Assembly (NCBI RefSeq): GCF_018324205.1
Contig: NZ_AP023356.1
Location: 2,373,501 to 2,437,500 of the forward strand
Reading direction: 5' to 3'
DNA length: 64,000 nt
Source of the DNA: Actinoplanes ianthinogenes
GTDB lineage: Bacteria > Actinomycetota > Actinomycetes > Mycobacteriales > Micromonosporaceae
Both the position numbers and the translations under genes were made by a program. Under the pieces are notes generated by a model, which saw only the letters and a list, made by a program, of their open reading frames with translations, was not told the origin of the DNA and searched no databases. Below are positions 1 through 9,861 of the stretch, piece after piece (positions within the stretch are counted from its first letter, which is position 1; every line of letters starts with the position of its first letter).

Positions 1-2
1 GA

Positions 3-1067
3 TCCACTACGAGCGCTACCTCCGGATCCACTACAAGCGCCGTCTCCGGATCCACGACGAACGCCGGGGTGATGACGAACGGCGATGCGGTGACGGAGGC
101 GGTGGCCGCCGGGGCCGCTTCGGGCTTCGCCGCGCGGGCCATGGTCGGCGGCCCGCCGTATGCCGGAACGCGCCTGGCCGGTTCCGCGCGTGACGGTCAC
201 ACCATGGCCATCGCGACACCGGGATCGCCCACGATGCCGGACCATCCGGCGATCGGCGAGGAGCACACCTCGCCGGACAGCCCCAAGCCCGACGACGAAA
301 ACGGCGACCCGGCCGACGGAAACACCGGCAAGACAGGCGCGGCGGCCATCGGAACCATCGCGGGTAAGTCAGCCGCCGGGTACGCCGCGGCCAGGACAGG
401 AGAATCGACCGCCGGGTACGCCGCGGGCAGGGCAGGCGCGGCGGCCACGGGCAGCCTCGCCGGCGACGCAGCTGGCGTGCGGGGCGGCGCCGGAGCCGGC
501 GGGGCCGGAGCCGGCGGGGCCGGAACCCCCGGGGCCGGAGCCGCCGGGGCCGGAGCCGCCGGGGCCGGAGCCGCCGGGGCCGGAGCCGCCGGGGCCGGAG
601 CGGCGACAGAGGGAAGGGAGCAGGGTGGGCGGAAGCGGGCGCTGATCCTCGCCGCGGCGCTGCTCGTTCTGATCGGAGCCGGCGCGGCACTGGCGCTGGC
701 TGATCCGTTCGACTGGTTCGGTGGCGGCCCCGCCGGTGGCACGCCGCCCGGCGCGGGGCAGCCGTCGGTCGCGGTCACGCCCGGTGCCACCAAGAACGAC
801 ACCCGTAAGGACGAACCCGCCGGAAAACCACACCGGCAGCCCACCGGAACCCCGAAGTCCACCGGGACCGCCGAACCCACCCGCAACGGCGCCCCCGCGA
901 CCGAACCGACCACCCCGGCCCAGCCCACCCAGACCGAGCCGGCCCCCACGAAGACCACCGAGCCCACCGAGGCCCCCACCACCGCGACCCCGGACGAAAC
1001 CGGCACCGGCGGCGAGGAACAAGCCGAGGACAACGACAACAGCGGCCCGGGAAACAACAACGGCTGA
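3..1067 (+). CDS. C-terminal part of a single-pass membrane protein, probably a Ser/Thr kinase tail (5' end outside window)
   Basis: The frame is open from the window edge to the TGA at 1065-1067, so the gene starts upstream. What is visible is low-complexity: three copies of an 8-residue GSTTSAxS-type repeat at the edge, an Ala/Gly-rich stretch coded by 15-bp repeats, one hydrophobic segment (about nt 640-708) after a basic RKR, then a Pro/Thr-rich tail of about 115 residues. Right after the membrane segment it reads DPFDWF. The complete kinase at 3444-4727 has DPFGWF at the same place, so I infer this is the transmembrane and outer tail of a related kinase. No catalytic domain is in the window, so the identity is inferred from the tail only. 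Confidence 0.6.
   Translation, partial: STTSATSGSTTSAVSGSTTNAGVMTNGDAVTEAVAAGAASGFAARAMVGGPPYAGTRLAGSARDGHTMAIATPGSPTMPDHPAIGEEHTSPDSPKPDDENGDPADGNTGKTGAAAIGTIAGKSAAGYAAARTGESTAGYAAGRAGAAATGSLAGDAAGVRGGAGAGGAGAGGAGTPGAGAAGAGAAGAGAAGAGAAGAGAATEGREQGGRKRALILAAALLVLIGAGAALALADPFDWFGGGPAGGTPPGAGQPSVAVTPGATKNDTRKDEPAGKPHRQPTGTPKSTGTAEPTRNGAPATEPTTPAQPTQTEPAPTKTTEPTEAPTTATPDETGTGGEEQAEDNDNSGPGNNNG
488..602 (+). repeat. 15-bp in-frame tandem repeat coding for Gly-Ala
   Basis: About eight copies of a 15-bp unit of the type GGGGCCGGAGCCGCC lie inside the preceding coding sequence and give a GAGAA-type protein repeat. The later copies are nearly identical, which suggests recent slippage. Fifteen is a multiple of three, so copy-number change would keep the frame. 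Confidence 0.85.
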
Positions 1068-1272
1068 CACCGCGGCAACACGCCGGGTGATCGCCCGGTC
1101 ACCCCTCGGTGAAAGGCCGACATCCGAGCACGGACCAGCGGAAACGTCATCCCCCACCCAGCCCGTGAATTGACCATGAACCTCCTGTGCCAGATCTGTG
1201 AATTGGTGGGTACCATCGCTCGACCCGTCCCCATCGGTCACCCACGACCCCGCTTCCCCCCACAGGCAGGCC

Positions 1273-3426
1273 ATGTCGGTCACCTACGACCTCCATACCG
1301 AAGCTGACCGACCGGAGAACTCGGTTGGCAGAACGACCGCCACCGCACGGCCACACCTCAAGTTCCGGGCCGACATCGAGGGCATGCGTGCCATCGCGGT
1401 CACCCTGGTGGTGCTCTCGCACGCCGGGCTCTCCGGGCTGGCCGGCGGCTACGTCGGCGTCGACGTCTTCTTCGTGATCTCCGGGTTCCTGATCACCACG
1501 CTGCTGCTCGGCGAGCTCCAGCGCAGCGGCACGATCTCGCTGGCCAAGTTCTACGCGCGCCGGGCCACCCGGCTGCTGCCCGCCTCTACGCTGGTCCTGC
1601 TCGTCACCCTGGCCGGCGCCTGGCTGTGGCTGCCGGCCACCCGGTTCAAGTCGATCTCCCTCGACGCGCTGTACGCGACCTTCTACGGCATCAACTGGCG
1701 ACTCGCCTCCGAGGGTGTCCAGTACCTGAACGCCGACGCCGCCCCGTCGCCGCTCCAGCACTTCTGGTCGCTCGCGGTCGAGGAGCAGTTCTACCTGGTC
1801 TGGCCCCTGCTCCTGCTGATCTTCGCGCTGACGTTCCGGAGCCGATACCGCAAGCCGGTCCTGATCGCCCTCGGCCTCGCCGTCCTGGCCAGCCTGTACG
1901 TCAGCGTCCAGGTGACCGAGTCCTCCGCCCCGTACGCCTACTTCGGCGCACACACCCGAGCCTGGGAACTGGGCATCGGCGCCCTCGTCGCGATCGGCAC
2001 CACCCGCCTGGCCGGCCTCCCCCAGCCACTGGCCGCCGTCCTCACCTGGGCCGGCCTGGCCGCCGTCGTCACCAGCGCCCTGCTCTACGACGACGCCACC
2101 CCGTTCCCCGGCACCGCCGCCGCCCTGCCGGTCCTGGGCGCCGCCGCGATCATCGCCGGTGGCTGCGCCGCCCCGCGCGGCGGCGTCGCCGTGCTGCTGG
2201 GCCGCTGGCCGTTCCAGCAGATCGGCAAGTACTCCTACAGCTGGTACCTGTGGCACTGGCCGGTCCTGATGATCGTCCCGTTCGCCCTGGACACCGAGCC
2301 GACCGTGGGCCTGAACCTGTCGCTGGCCGCGATCGCCCTGCTCCTCGCGATCGGCTCGTACCACCTGGTGGAGAACCCGGGACGCAACCAGCCCTGGGTG
2401 AAGCGGTCCGCCGTACGCGGTATCGCCGTCGGCCTGGCCCTCTCCCTGGCCGTGGCCGTCGTCGCCCGGGTCGGCGGCAACCACCCGCCCCAGCTCGCGA
2501 AGGGCGCCCCGGCGGTGGTGACGGCGGAGGTCGTCGCCGCCGCGACCGACCCGGAGGCCGAGCTCCGGCGGATCATCGCGACCTCGGCCGGCCTGGGCGA
2601 ACTGCCGTCGAACATCACGCCGCCGGTCGAGCGAGGCCACAAGGACCTGCCGGAGTACTACGGGACCGACTGCCACCTGGACTACACCGAGGTCGTCCCG
2701 CCGGGTCCGTGCGCCTTCGGCGACCCGGCCGGCGCGCAGACCGTCTATCTGCTCGGCGACTCGCACGCGGCGCACTGGTACCCGGCGATGCAGACGATCG
2801 CCGCGAAGCACGGCTGGAGGCTGGTGGTCCGCACCAAGAGTGCCTGCCAGGCCCCGACGGTCCGGACGTTCGCGAACACCCTCAAGCGCGCCTACACCGA
2901 GTGTGAGCAGTGGCGGGCCGCCATGCTGGCCGAGATCAAGCGGGCCAAGCCGACGATGGTGGTGGTCTCGTCGAACGGCAACAACAACGGCGGCCTGCTC
3001 AACGCGGCCGGCCAGTTCGCCGACCGGGGCCCGGAGGCGCAGCGGGACGGGCTCTGGGTGGCCGGCTGGAAGGCCACCTTCCGGGCGCTCACGGCCAAGG
3101 GCACCCGGCTGGTGCTGATCGAGGACACCCCATGGCCGGGCAAGGACACCCCCGAGTGCCTGGCCACGAACTCCCGGCACGCGTCCCGCTGCGCCCGGCC
3201 GGCCGAGGACGCGTTCGCCTTCCCGGCGCGGCAGGAACTGGTCTCGCGGACCGCCCGCGACCTGGGCGTCACGGTCATCCCGACCCGGCAGTGGTTCTGC
3301 GCCGACGTCTGCCCGCAGGTGGTCGGCAACATCATGGTGTGGCGGGACAACAGCCACATCACCACGAAGTACGCGCAGATGCTGGCCCCGCTGCTGGAGG
3401 CGAGGCTGCCGATCGGCGGTAACTGA
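1273..3426 (+). CDS. Acyltransferase-3 / SGNH-hydrolase fusion (OafA-type O-acyltransferase)
   Basis: Membrane O-acyltransferase predicted to transfer an acyl (often acetyl) group to an exported polysaccharide or wall glycan. The N-terminal half is the acyltransferase-3 domain: it opens with FRADIEGMRAIAV, followed by GYVGVDVFFVISGFL and about ten hydrophobic segments. The C-terminal third is a periplasm-side SGNH domain with the nucleophile block GDSHAAHW (about residue 495) and a terminal DNSHIT block carrying the catalytic Asp/His. Length about 717 aa is normal for the fusion. The start is uncertain: ATG 1273 is chosen because it is closer to the domain, while GTG 1198 in the same frame adds 25 residues; neither has a strong ribosome-binding site. 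Substrate unknown. Confidence 0.85.
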   Translation: MSVTYDLHTEADRPENSVGRTTATARPHLKFRADIEGMRAIAVTLVVLSHAGLSGLAGGYVGVDVFFVISGFLITTLLLGELQRSGTISLAKFYARRATRLLPASTLVLLVTLAGAWLWLPATRFKSISLDALYATFYGINWRLASEGVQYLNADAAPSPLQHFWSLAVEEQFYLVWPLLLLIFALTFRSRYRKPVLIALGLAVLASLYVSVQVTESSAPYAYFGAHTRAWELGIGALVAIGTTRLAGLPQPLAAVLTWAGLAAVVTSALLYDDATPFPGTAAALPVLGAAAIIAGGCAAPRGGVAVLLGRWPFQQIGKYSYSWYLWHWPVLMIVPFALDTEPTVGLNLSLAAIALLLAIGSYHLVENPGRNQPWVKRSAVRGIAVGLALSLAVAVVARVGGNHPPQLAKGAPAVVTAEVVAAATDPEAELRRIIATSAGLGELPSNITPPVERGHKDLPEYYGTDCHLDYTEVVPPGPCAFGDPAGAQTVYLLGDSHAAHWYPAMQTIAAKHGWRLVVRTKSACQAPTVRTFANTLKRAYTECEQWRAAMLAEIKRAKPTMVVVSSNGNNNGGLLNAAGQFADRGPEAQRDGLWVAGWKATFRALTAKGTRLVLIEDTPWPGKDTPECLATNSRHASRCARPAEDAFAFPARQELVSRTARDLGVTVIPTRQWFCADVCPQVVGNIMVWRDNSHITTKYAQMLAPLLEARLPIGGN

Positions 3427-3443
3427 GGCATAGGCTGTCACCT

Positions 3444-4727
3444 ATGCCCGATGCCGGTGACGCGCTGAACGCGCGCTACCGGCTGGACGACCGGATCGCG
3501 GCGGGCGGCATGGGCGAGGTGTGGCGGGCGACCGACACCCTGCTCGGCCGCCCGGTCGCGGTCAAGATGCTGCTGGTCGAGCATGCCGCGGAGCCGACGT
3601 TCCAGCAGCGGTTCGAGCACGAGGCGCGGGCGATGGCCACGCTGCGGCACCCGGGGGTGGCCGCGGTCTACGACTACGGGACCACCGCCGGCGGCGCCTA
3701 TCTGGTGCTGGCCCGGATCGACGGGCAGCCGCTGGAGCAGCGGATCGCCGAGCGCGGCCGGCTCTCCGCGAGCGAGACGATGGCCCTGGTCGCGCAGGTG
3801 GCCGGGGCCCTTCAGGCGGTGCATCGGGCCGGGATCGTGCACCGCGACGTCACCCCCGGCAACCTGATCATCGAGCCGGACGGCAACGTGGTCCTGGTCG
3901 ACTTCGGGGTGGCCCGCTCGGCGCTGTCGGTCACGCTGACCGGGACCCGCAACGTGATCGGCACGGCCTGCTACATGGCGCCGGAGCAGGTGGCCAAGGC
4001 CACTGTCGGCCCGGCCGCCGATCTGTACGCGCTCGGCGCGGTCGCCTACCACTGCCTGGCCGGACATCCCCCGTTCGAGGGCGGCAGTCCCGTCTCGATC
4101 GCGCTCCGGCATGTCACCGAGACCCCGGAGCCGCTCCCGGCCGACCTGCCCGCCCCGGTCCGTGCCCTGGTCACCCGGGCGCTGGCCAAGGATCCGGCGG
4201 ACCGGCACCCGTCCGCCGCCGCGCTGGCCACCGCCGCCCGATCCGCGCTCGGCGGCGACCCGGACGCGGCGAACCTGCTGGCGACCGAGAACGCCACCGT
4301 CGCCCTCCAGGCCGCGCCGTCCCCGGTGATCCCGGACCGGCCGCCCCGGACCCGATTCCTCCTGCCGATCCTCGCGATCCTGCTGGCCGCGCTCTCCGGA
4401 GCCGGCGCCGTCGCCCTGGTCAGCGACCCGTTCGGCTGGTTCCCCACCCCGGCCACGACCCCGCCGGCCTCGCCCGCCCCGCCGAGCGGATCAGCGTTCC
4501 CGAGTCCGACCTCACCACCGTCAAGAACGATTTCCGGTACGCCCACAGCCGAGAACCCGCCGCCCGGGCGACCCCGGACCACCCGCCCGCGCACCGGTTC
4601 CCGCAGGCCGTCCCCGAGCCTCACGTCGTCACCGAGCGGCAGCCCGAGCACCACCGACGGCGGCACGACCAGCGAGGGCCCCGGCAACTCGGAGCCGGCC
4701 GGCGACGGCCCCTCCGCCGAATCCTGA
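3444..4727 (+). CDS. Transmembrane Ser/Thr protein kinase (PknB-like, no PASTA)
   Basis: Starts 17 bp after the acyltransferase, so probably co-transcribed. N-terminal kinase domain (about residues 10-270): glycine loop AAGGMGEV (the first loop Gly is Ala), VAVKM lysine, catalytic loop HRDVTPGN near residue 132, DFG, and APEQ. One transmembrane segment (about 304-327) is followed by a short Pro/Ser/Thr-rich outer tail with no recognisable sensor. The catalytic-loop Lys of HRDxK is Thr here, as in the other kinase of this window. Signal and substrates are unknown. Confidence 0.9.
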   Translation: MPDAGDALNARYRLDDRIAAGGMGEVWRATDTLLGRPVAVKMLLVEHAAEPTFQQRFEHEARAMATLRHPGVAAVYDYGTTAGGAYLVLARIDGQPLEQRIAERGRLSASETMALVAQVAGALQAVHRAGIVHRDVTPGNLIIEPDGNVVLVDFGVARSALSVTLTGTRNVIGTACYMAPEQVAKATVGPAADLYALGAVAYHCLAGHPPFEGGSPVSIALRHVTETPEPLPADLPAPVRALVTRALAKDPADRHPSAAALATAARSALGGDPDAANLLATENATVALQAAPSPVIPDRPPRTRFLLPILAILLAALSGAGAVALVSDPFGWFPTPATTPPASPAPPSGSAFPSPTSPPSRTISGTPTAENPPPGRPRTTRPRTGSRRPSPSLTSSPSGSPSTTDGGTTSEGPGNSEPAGDGPSAES

Positions 4728-4730
4728 CGG

Positions 4731-4815
4731 AGGCGATTCCGACCAAAGGCGATTCCGACCAGAGGCGATACCCGACCACAGGCGATACCCGACCACTGGC
4801 GATTCCCGACGGAGG
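4731..4815 (+). repeat. Five imperfect 16-17 bp direct repeats
   Basis: Copies of GGCGATnCC(C)GACCA begin at about 4732, 4748, 4764, 4781 and 4798, starting 4 nt after the kinase stop codon. They lie in the 296-bp gap before the urease operon. The one- to two-turn spacing could suit binding sites, but this is also the kind of slippage repeat common in GC-rich intergenic DNA. No function can be assigned. Confidence 0.6.
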
Positions 4816-4966
4816 CGGCGCTCACCGCGTACCCCAATCGCCCGGACCTCGGCCGCAAGCGTGCCCGGCGCCGGGCCGACGACCCGGACCACAGCGCACC
4901 GAGGATCTGTCCACTCACGGCATTTCCACCCGGGTGACCAGCAAGGACATGTTTTGATCAACGAGG

Positions 4967-4982
4967 GTTACACGTCGGAAAC
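4967..4982 (+). promoter_or_regulatory. GlnR-type box upstream of urease
   Basis: Reads GTTAC, six bases, GAAAC: an exact match to the actinomycete GlnR half-box pair gTnAC-N6-GaAAC. A weaker GTGAC at 4934 lies 33 bp upstream, a multiple of the 11-bp spacing seen in GlnR sites. The box ends 41 bp before the ureA start, where GlnR binds in several actinomycete urease promoters. Repression or activation under nitrogen control is inferred. Confidence 0.6.
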
Positions 4983-5023
4983 TTCCAAATGCAAACATCT
5001 CGTGGCGCGATCAGGGAGGTGCT

Positions 5024-5326
5024 TTGTTCCTCAGTCAACATGAGCAGGAACGCCTGCTCATTCACGTGGCGGCCGATGTCGCCCAGAAGCGGCGCGAACG
5101 CGGACTGAAACTGAACCACCCGGAGGCGACCGCGATCATCACGGCGTTCCTGCTGGAGGGCGCCCGCGACGGTCTCAGCGTCGTCGAGCTGATGGACGCC
5201 GGGCGCCGGGTCCTGACCCGGGACGACGTGCTGCCCGGGGTGCCGGAGATGCTCCCCGAGGTGCAGGTGGAGGCGACGTTCCCGGACGGCACCAAGCTGG
5301 TCACCGTGCACGGGCCGATTTCATGA
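5024..5326 (+). CDS. ureA: Urease subunit gamma
   Basis: Small structural subunit of nickel urease (urea to ammonia and carbamate, cytoplasm). The protein is 100 aa, the normal length, and opens with [20 protein letters not shown], the family signature, then LNHPEA and the [10 protein letters not shown] region. The start is TTG 5024, fixed by the family N-terminus and by GGGAGG at about 5014. First gene of ureABCFGD and overlapping ureB by 4 bp. Probably expressed from a promoter around the GlnR box. Confidence 0.97.
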   Translation: MFLSQHEQERLLIHVAADVAQKRRERGLKLNHPEATAIITAFLLEGARDGLSVVELMDAGRRVLTRDDVLPGVPEMLPEVQVEATFPDGTKLVTVHGPIS

Positions 5327-5730
5327 TCCCCGGCGAGGTGCTCTTCGGGGACGGCGAGATCGTCATCAACCCCGGCCGGCCGGTCCTGGAGCTGACCGTC
5401 CGCAACACCGGTGACCGGCCGGTCCAGGTCGGCTCGCACTTCCACTTCGCCGAGTCGAACGCGGCCCTGGAATTCGACCGGGACACCGCGTGGGGCCACC
5501 GGCTCGCCATCCCGGCCGGCACCTCGGTCCGCTTCGAACCCGGCATGCCGCGCGACGTGGTCCTGGTCCCGCTGGCCGGCGACCGGATCGTGCCGGGCCT
5601 GCGCGGCCTGGCCGGCGGCCCGCTGGACGCGCTGCCGCCCGCGGCCGAGCCCGACCCGACCGACATCGAACCCGCCGGCTCCCTGGACGAGGACACCGGC
5701 GAGGCCCAGCCGAACGGGAGCCCACGGTGA
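5323..5730 (+). CDS. ureB: Urease subunit beta
   Basis: Structural beta subunit of urease. It begins [13 protein letters not shown] and contains the [13 protein letters not shown] and FDR motifs typical of UreB. The 135-aa length includes a C-terminal Asp/Glu/Pro-rich extension of about 30 residues beyond the usual core. ATGA overlap with ureA implies translational coupling. Confidence 0.97.
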   Translation: MIPGEVLFGDGEIVINPGRPVLELTVRNTGDRPVQVGSHFHFAESNAALEFDRDTAWGHRLAIPAGTSVRFEPGMPRDVVLVPLAGDRIVPGLRGLAGGPLDALPPAAEPDPTDIEPAGSLDEDTGEAQPNGSPR

Positions 5731-5785
5731 GGCGCGAAGCGACCGTGCCGACCGGTTCGGAGCGAAAGCGAAGCGGAGAATCGGC

Positions 5786-7504
5786 ATGACCTCCTTGGAC
5801 CGCGGCCGCTACGCGGCGCTCTACGGGCCCACCGCCGGCGACCGGATCCGGCTCGCCGACACCAACCTGCTGATCGAGATCGAGGAGGACCGCAGCGCCG
5901 GCCCGCACCCGGGCGACGAGGTGGTCTTCGGCGGCGGCAAGGTGATCCGCGAGTCGATGGGCCAGTCCCGGGCCACCCGCGCCGACGGCGCCCCGGACAC
6001 CGTGATCACCGGTGTGGTCGTGCTCGACCACTGGGGCATCGTCAAGGCCGACGTCGGCATCCGGGACGGCCGGATCGTCGCGATCGGCAAGGCCGGCAAC
6101 CCGGACACCATGGACGGCGTGCACCCCGCCCTGGTGATCGGCGCCAGCACCGAGATCATCGCGGGCAACGGCAAGATCCTCACGGCCGGCGCGATCGACA
6201 GCCACGTGCACCTGATCAGCCCGACCATCCTGGACACCGCGCTCGCGGCCGGCATCACCACGATCATCGGCGGCGGCACCGGCCCGGCGGAGGGCACCAA
6301 GGCCACCACGGTCACCCCGAACGCCTGGCACCTGGCCCGGATGCTGGAGGCGATCGACACCTTCCCGATCAACGTGCTGCTGCTCGGCAAGGGCAACACG
6401 ATGTCCGAGGAGTCGATGTGGGAGCAGCTGCGCGGCGGCGCCGGCGGCTTCAAGCTGCACGAGGACTGGGGCACCACGCCGGCCGCGATCGACGCCTGCC
6501 TCAAGGTGTGTGACGCGTCCGGGGTGCAGGCGGCGATCCACACCGACACGCTGAACGAGGCCGGGTTCGTCGAGGAGACGATCCGGGCGATCGGCGGGCG
6601 GTCGATCCACGCCTATCACACCGAGGGTGCCGGGGGCGGGCACGCGCCGGACATCATCACCGTGGCGTCGCACCCCAACGTGCTGCCGTCGTCGACGAAC
6701 CCGACCCGGCCGTACACCCGGAACACCCTGGCCGAGCACCTCGACATGCTGATGGTCTGCCACCACCTGAACTCGGCGGTGCCGGAGGACCTGGCCTTCG
6801 CCGAGAGCCGGATCCGGCCGTCCACGATGGCCGCCGAGGACCTGCTGCACGACCTCGGGGCGATCTCGATGATCGGCTCGGACTCGCAGGCGATGGGCCG
6901 GGTCGGCGAGGTGATCCTGCGGACCTGGCAGACCGCGCACGTCATGAAGGCACGTCGCGGCGCGCTGCCCGGCGACGGGGCCGCCGACAACAATCGGGCC
7001 AAGAGGTACGTCGCCAAGTACACGATCTGCCCGGCCGTCGCGCACGGCATGGCGGGTCAGGTCGGTTCGGTCGAGACCGGCAAGCTCGCCGACCTGGTGC
7101 TCTGGGACCCGGCGTTCTTCGGGGTACGGCCGGCGCTGGTGCTCAAGGGCGGGATGATCGCGTACGCGCAGATGGGCGACGCGAACGCGTCGATCCCGAC
7201 CCCGCAGCCGATGCTGCCGCGCCCGATGTTCGGCTCCTACGGCGTCGTCCCGGCGCAGACCTCGCTCGCGTTCGTCGCCCCGGCCGCCATCGACGCGCTG
7301 CTCGCCGACCGGATCGGGGTGAAGCGCGCGCTCGTCCCGGTCGGCGACACCCGCTCGGTCGGCAAGACGGACATGCCGCTGAACGACGCGATGCCCCGGA
7401 TCGAGGTCAAGGCGGACACCTTCGAGGTACGCGTCGACGGCGAGATCGTGGAGCCGGACCCGGTCACCGAACTGCCGATGGCCCAGCGGTACTTCCTGTT
7501 CTGA
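5786..7504 (+). CDS. ureC: Urease subunit alpha (catalytic)
   Basis: Catalytic subunit carrying the di-nickel centre, 572 aa as usual. Visible features: the HVH pair in [12 protein letters not shown], the lysine to be carbamylated in [17 protein letters not shown], the [14 protein letters not shown] block, the flap MVCHHLN with the conserved Cys-His, and [13 protein letters not shown] with the metal-binding Asp. The ATG at 5786 has GGAGA upstream and gives the family start [19 protein letters not shown]. The upstream part of the frame is not coding. All active-site positions seem intact. Confidence 0.97.
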   Translation: MTSLDRGRYAALYGPTAGDRIRLADTNLLIEIEEDRSAGPHPGDEVVFGGGKVIRESMGQSRATRADGAPDTVITGVVVLDHWGIVKADVGIRDGRIVAIGKAGNPDTMDGVHPALVIGASTEIIAGNGKILTAGAIDSHVHLISPTILDTALAAGITTIIGGGTGPAEGTKATTVTPNAWHLARMLEAIDTFPINVLLLGKGNTMSEESMWEQLRGGAGGFKLHEDWGTTPAAIDACLKVCDASGVQAAIHTDTLNEAGFVEETIRAIGGRSIHAYHTEGAGGGHAPDIITVASHPNVLPSSTNPTRPYTRNTLAEHLDMLMVCHHLNSAVPEDLAFAESRIRPSTMAAEDLLHDLGAISMIGSDSQAMGRVGEVILRTWQTAHVMKARRGALPGDGAADNNRAKRYVAKYTICPAVAHGMAGQVGSVETGKLADLVLWDPAFFGVRPALVLKGGMIAYAQMGDANASIPTPQPMLPRPMFGSYGVVPAQTSLAFVAPAAIDALLADRIGVKRALVPVGDTRSVGKTDMPLNDAMPRIEVKADTFEVRVDGEIVEPDPVTELPMAQRYFLF

Positions 7505-8148
7505 TGAGTCTCGCGACACTGCTCCTGCTCGCCGACGGCCGATTGCCGTCCGGCGGGCACGCACACTCGGCCGGCCTGGAGGCACAGGTCTCCGCCGGCC
7601 GGGTCCGCACCGTCGACGACCTGGCCGGGTTCCTCCGCGGCAAGCTCGCCACCAGCGGGCTCGTCGCGGCGGCGTTCACGGCCGCCGCGTGCGTCTCGCC
7701 CGCACGATTCGCGGAGCTGGACGCCGGGCTCGACGCGCGGACGCCGTCGCCGGCCCTGCGCAAGGCCTCGCGGGCGCAGGGGCGGGCGCTGCTGCGGGCC
7801 GGGCGGGCGATGTGGCCCGTCGCGGCCATCGGCCGAGAACCGCACCAGCCCGTCGCGCTGGGCGCGCTGGCCGCCGCGGCCGGGCTCACCGCCACCGAGG
7901 CGGCCGTCGCGGCGGCGCACGGCACGATCACCGGTCCGGCCAGCGCGGCCGTCCGGTTGCTGGGACTTGATCCATACGCGGTGCACGCGCTCCTGGCGCG
8001 GCTCGCACCTGACTGTGACCGGGTCGCGGCAGCCGCCGTGGCCCGATCCGGCGACCCGGTCGACGACTTGCCGGCCGCGGGCGCGCCCCTGCTCGACATC
8101 GGCGCCGAGCACCACGCCACCTGGGAGGTGCGTCTCTTTGCATCCTGA
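7504..8148 (+). CDS. ureF: Urease accessory protein UreF
   Basis: Accessory protein that joins UreD on apo-urease and recruits UreG for nickel insertion. 214 aa, Ala-rich and helical, opening [22 protein letters not shown], the UreF signature (ADxRLPxGGxxHSxG). The start ATG shares one base with the ureC stop (TGATG), so translation is coupled. Its 3' end overlaps the inferred ureG start by 11 bp. No ureE is present in the operon. Confidence 0.93.
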   Translation: MSLATLLLLADGRLPSGGHAHSAGLEAQVSAGRVRTVDDLAGFLRGKLATSGLVAAAFTAAACVSPARFAELDAGLDARTPSPALRKASRAQGRALLRAGRAMWPVAAIGREPHQPVALGALAAAAGLTATEAAVAAAHGTITGPASAAVRLLGLDPYAVHALLARLAPDCDRVAAAAVARSGDPVDDLPAAGAPLLDIGAEHHATWEVRLFAS

Positions 8149-8842
8149 ACTGCACGAACACGGCCCTGATGAGGTTCCCCACACCCACCCCGAGCCGGGG
8201 GTGGACCCGCATGCGCCCCTCCACCAAGGGTCACGCGCGCTGCGCATCGGCATCGGCGGTCCGGTCGGCTCCGGCAAGACCGCCCTGGTCGCGGCCCTGT
8301 GCCGGACCCTCGGCGAGGAGCTGCGGCTGGCCGTCGTCACCAACGACATCTACACCACCGAGGACGCCGACTTCCTGCTGCGCAACGGTGTGCTGCCGGC
8401 CGAGCGGATCCGCGCGGTGGAGACCGGCTGCTGCCCGCACACCGCGATCCGCGACGACATCTCGGCCAACCTCGACGCCGTCGAGGACCTGGAGTCGTCC
8501 CTCGGCCCGCTCGACCTGGTCCTGGTGGAGAGCGGCGGCGACAACCTGACCGCCACGTTCAGCAAGGGCCTGATCGACCAGCAGATCTTCGTGGTCGACG
8601 TGTCCGGCGGCGACAAGGTGCCGCGCAAGGGCGGCCCCGGCGTCACCACCGCCGACCTCCTGGTGATCAACAAGACCGACCTGGCGCCGCTGGTCGGCGC
8701 GGACCTGTCGGTGATGGACCGCGACGCCAAGGCCCGCCGCCACGAGCTGCCGACGGTCTTCCTGTCGCTGGCCGAGGACAAGGCCGCGACCCCGGTCGCC
8801 GAGTGGATCCGCGGGCTGGCCGCGGCCCGCACCGCGGCGTGA
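8138..8842 (+). CDS. ureG: Urease accessory GTPase UreG with His-rich N-terminus
   Basis: SIMIBI-class GTPase that powers nickel delivery to urease. P-loop [11 protein letters not shown], the ESGGDNL switch block and NKTD are all present, as is the Cys-Pro-His nickel motif in [11 protein letters not shown]. Start TTG 8138 is chosen because GGGAGG lies nine bases upstream and it adds a short tail [19 protein letters not shown]. That tail carries about seven His in 28 residues, a likely nickel store that could stand in for the missing UreE. 234 aa. Confidence 0.93.
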   Translation: MHPELHEHGPDEVPHTHPEPGVDPHAPLHQGSRALRIGIGGPVGSGKTALVAALCRTLGEELRLAVVTNDIYTTEDADFLLRNGVLPAERIRAVETGCCPHTAIRDDISANLDAVEDLESSLGPLDLVLVESGGDNLTATFSKGLIDQQIFVVDVSGGDKVPRKGGPGVTTADLLVINKTDLAPLVGADLSVMDRDAKARRHELPTVFLSLAEDKAATPVAEWIRGLAAARTAA

Positions 8843-9606
8843 AGGCCGAAGCCCGGGTCGTCGCCGTGGCCGACGGCCACGGCGGCACCCGGCTCGCCGT
8901 GCTGCGCAGCCAGTCCCCGCTGCTGCTGCGCCGGACCGGGCCACGCCAGGACGGCGGGGTGACGGTCCACCTGGTCGGCGGGGCGGCCGGTCCGCTGCGC
9001 GGCGACGACCTGCGACTGGACATCGAGGTCGGCCCGGGCGCCTGGCTGGAGCTGCTCAGCGTGGCGGCACAGCTGGCGCTGCCGGGCCGCCCGGCGCCCG
9101 CGTCCCGGCTGACGATCACCGCGACGGTCGCGGCGGGCGGCACGTTACGGTGGATCCCGGAGCCGCTGATCGCGGCCGCCGGCTGCGACCACGTCGCGAT
9201 CACCCGGGTCGCGGTGGAGGCCGGTGGGTCCCTGTTGTGGCGCGACGACCTGGTCTGCGGCCGGCACGGAGAAGATTCCGGCGACTTCGTCGCTGACACA
9301 GGCTTTTCGTACGCCGAGAGCACCCTGTACCGCCACGAACTGTCCGTCGGCCCGCACGCCCCGGGCTGGTCCGGCGCCGCGGTACTCGGTGGCGGCCGAG
9401 CGGTCGGCACCGTCGTCACCGCCGGCCCGGACACGGTCACCCCGCCGTCCGTAGGCCCGCACAGCGCGATCATGCCGCTGGCCGGCCCCGGCATGCTGGC
9501 CACCGCCGTCGGCGCCGACATCCGCGCCGTCCGCGCCGCCCTCGACCCGTTCTGCGTCAGCCACCCCACGGCCAGGCGCCCGGAGCGAATCCCCCTCCCC
9601 CACTGA
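8839..9606 (+). CDS. ureD: Urease accessory protein UreD (UreH)
   Basis: Scaffold that binds apo-urease with UreF and UreG. 255 aa from GTG 8839, which overlaps the ureG stop by 4 bp (GTGA). Visible family features include the [10 protein letters not shown] block, [17 protein letters not shown] (UreD signature) and [12 protein letters not shown]. Last gene of the operon; repeat array A follows 0.25 kb downstream. Confidence 0.92.
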   Translation: MKAEARVVAVADGHGGTRLAVLRSQSPLLLRRTGPRQDGGVTVHLVGGAAGPLRGDDLRLDIEVGPGAWLELLSVAAQLALPGRPAPASRLTITATVAAGGTLRWIPEPLIAAAGCDHVAITRVAVEAGGSLLWRDDLVCGRHGEDSGDFVADTGFSYAESTLYRHELSVGPHAPGWSGAAVLGGGRAVGTVVTAGPDTVTPPSVGPHSAIMPLAGPGMLATAVGADIRAVRAALDPFCVSHPTARRPERIPLPH

Positions 9607-9640
9607 CCGCCCCGATCCACCCCAACTCGCCAGACCCCGC

Positions 9641-9724
9641 CCACCCTGGGGGCCTGCCCGGAAGTCAGTGTGACGGAAAAGGCTCGCTGATCTTTGGCGG
9701 CCTGTGGACGGCCGGACAGTGTGG
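9641..9724. other. Leader-like segment before array A
   Basis: This stretch shares at least six words, in the same order and with near-identical spacing, with 40801-40884: CCCTGGGGG, CTGCCC, TGACG, GATCTT, CCTGTGGAC and CAGTGTG. Both copies are 84 bp and both lie upstream of a 63-bp hairpin array. No open frame is conserved between them. Function unknown. Confidence 0.6.
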
Positions 9725-9861
9725 AAAACTGCGCTTCCTTCCGAGGGAGATCGCTCTACCCTCCGGCAACCTCCGACCCGTTCCCAAATGTCCCCTTGCC
9801 GGCTGCCCGACCATGACCCGGCTCTCCGGTACGCCCCGCCGCCCCGACCTCGGGTCACACC

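Noticed and set aside
197..1283. Minus-strand frames opposite the first gene
   Set aside because: They mirror the Pro/Ala/Gly repeats. The plus frame has a membrane helix and the tail motif shared with the next kinase.
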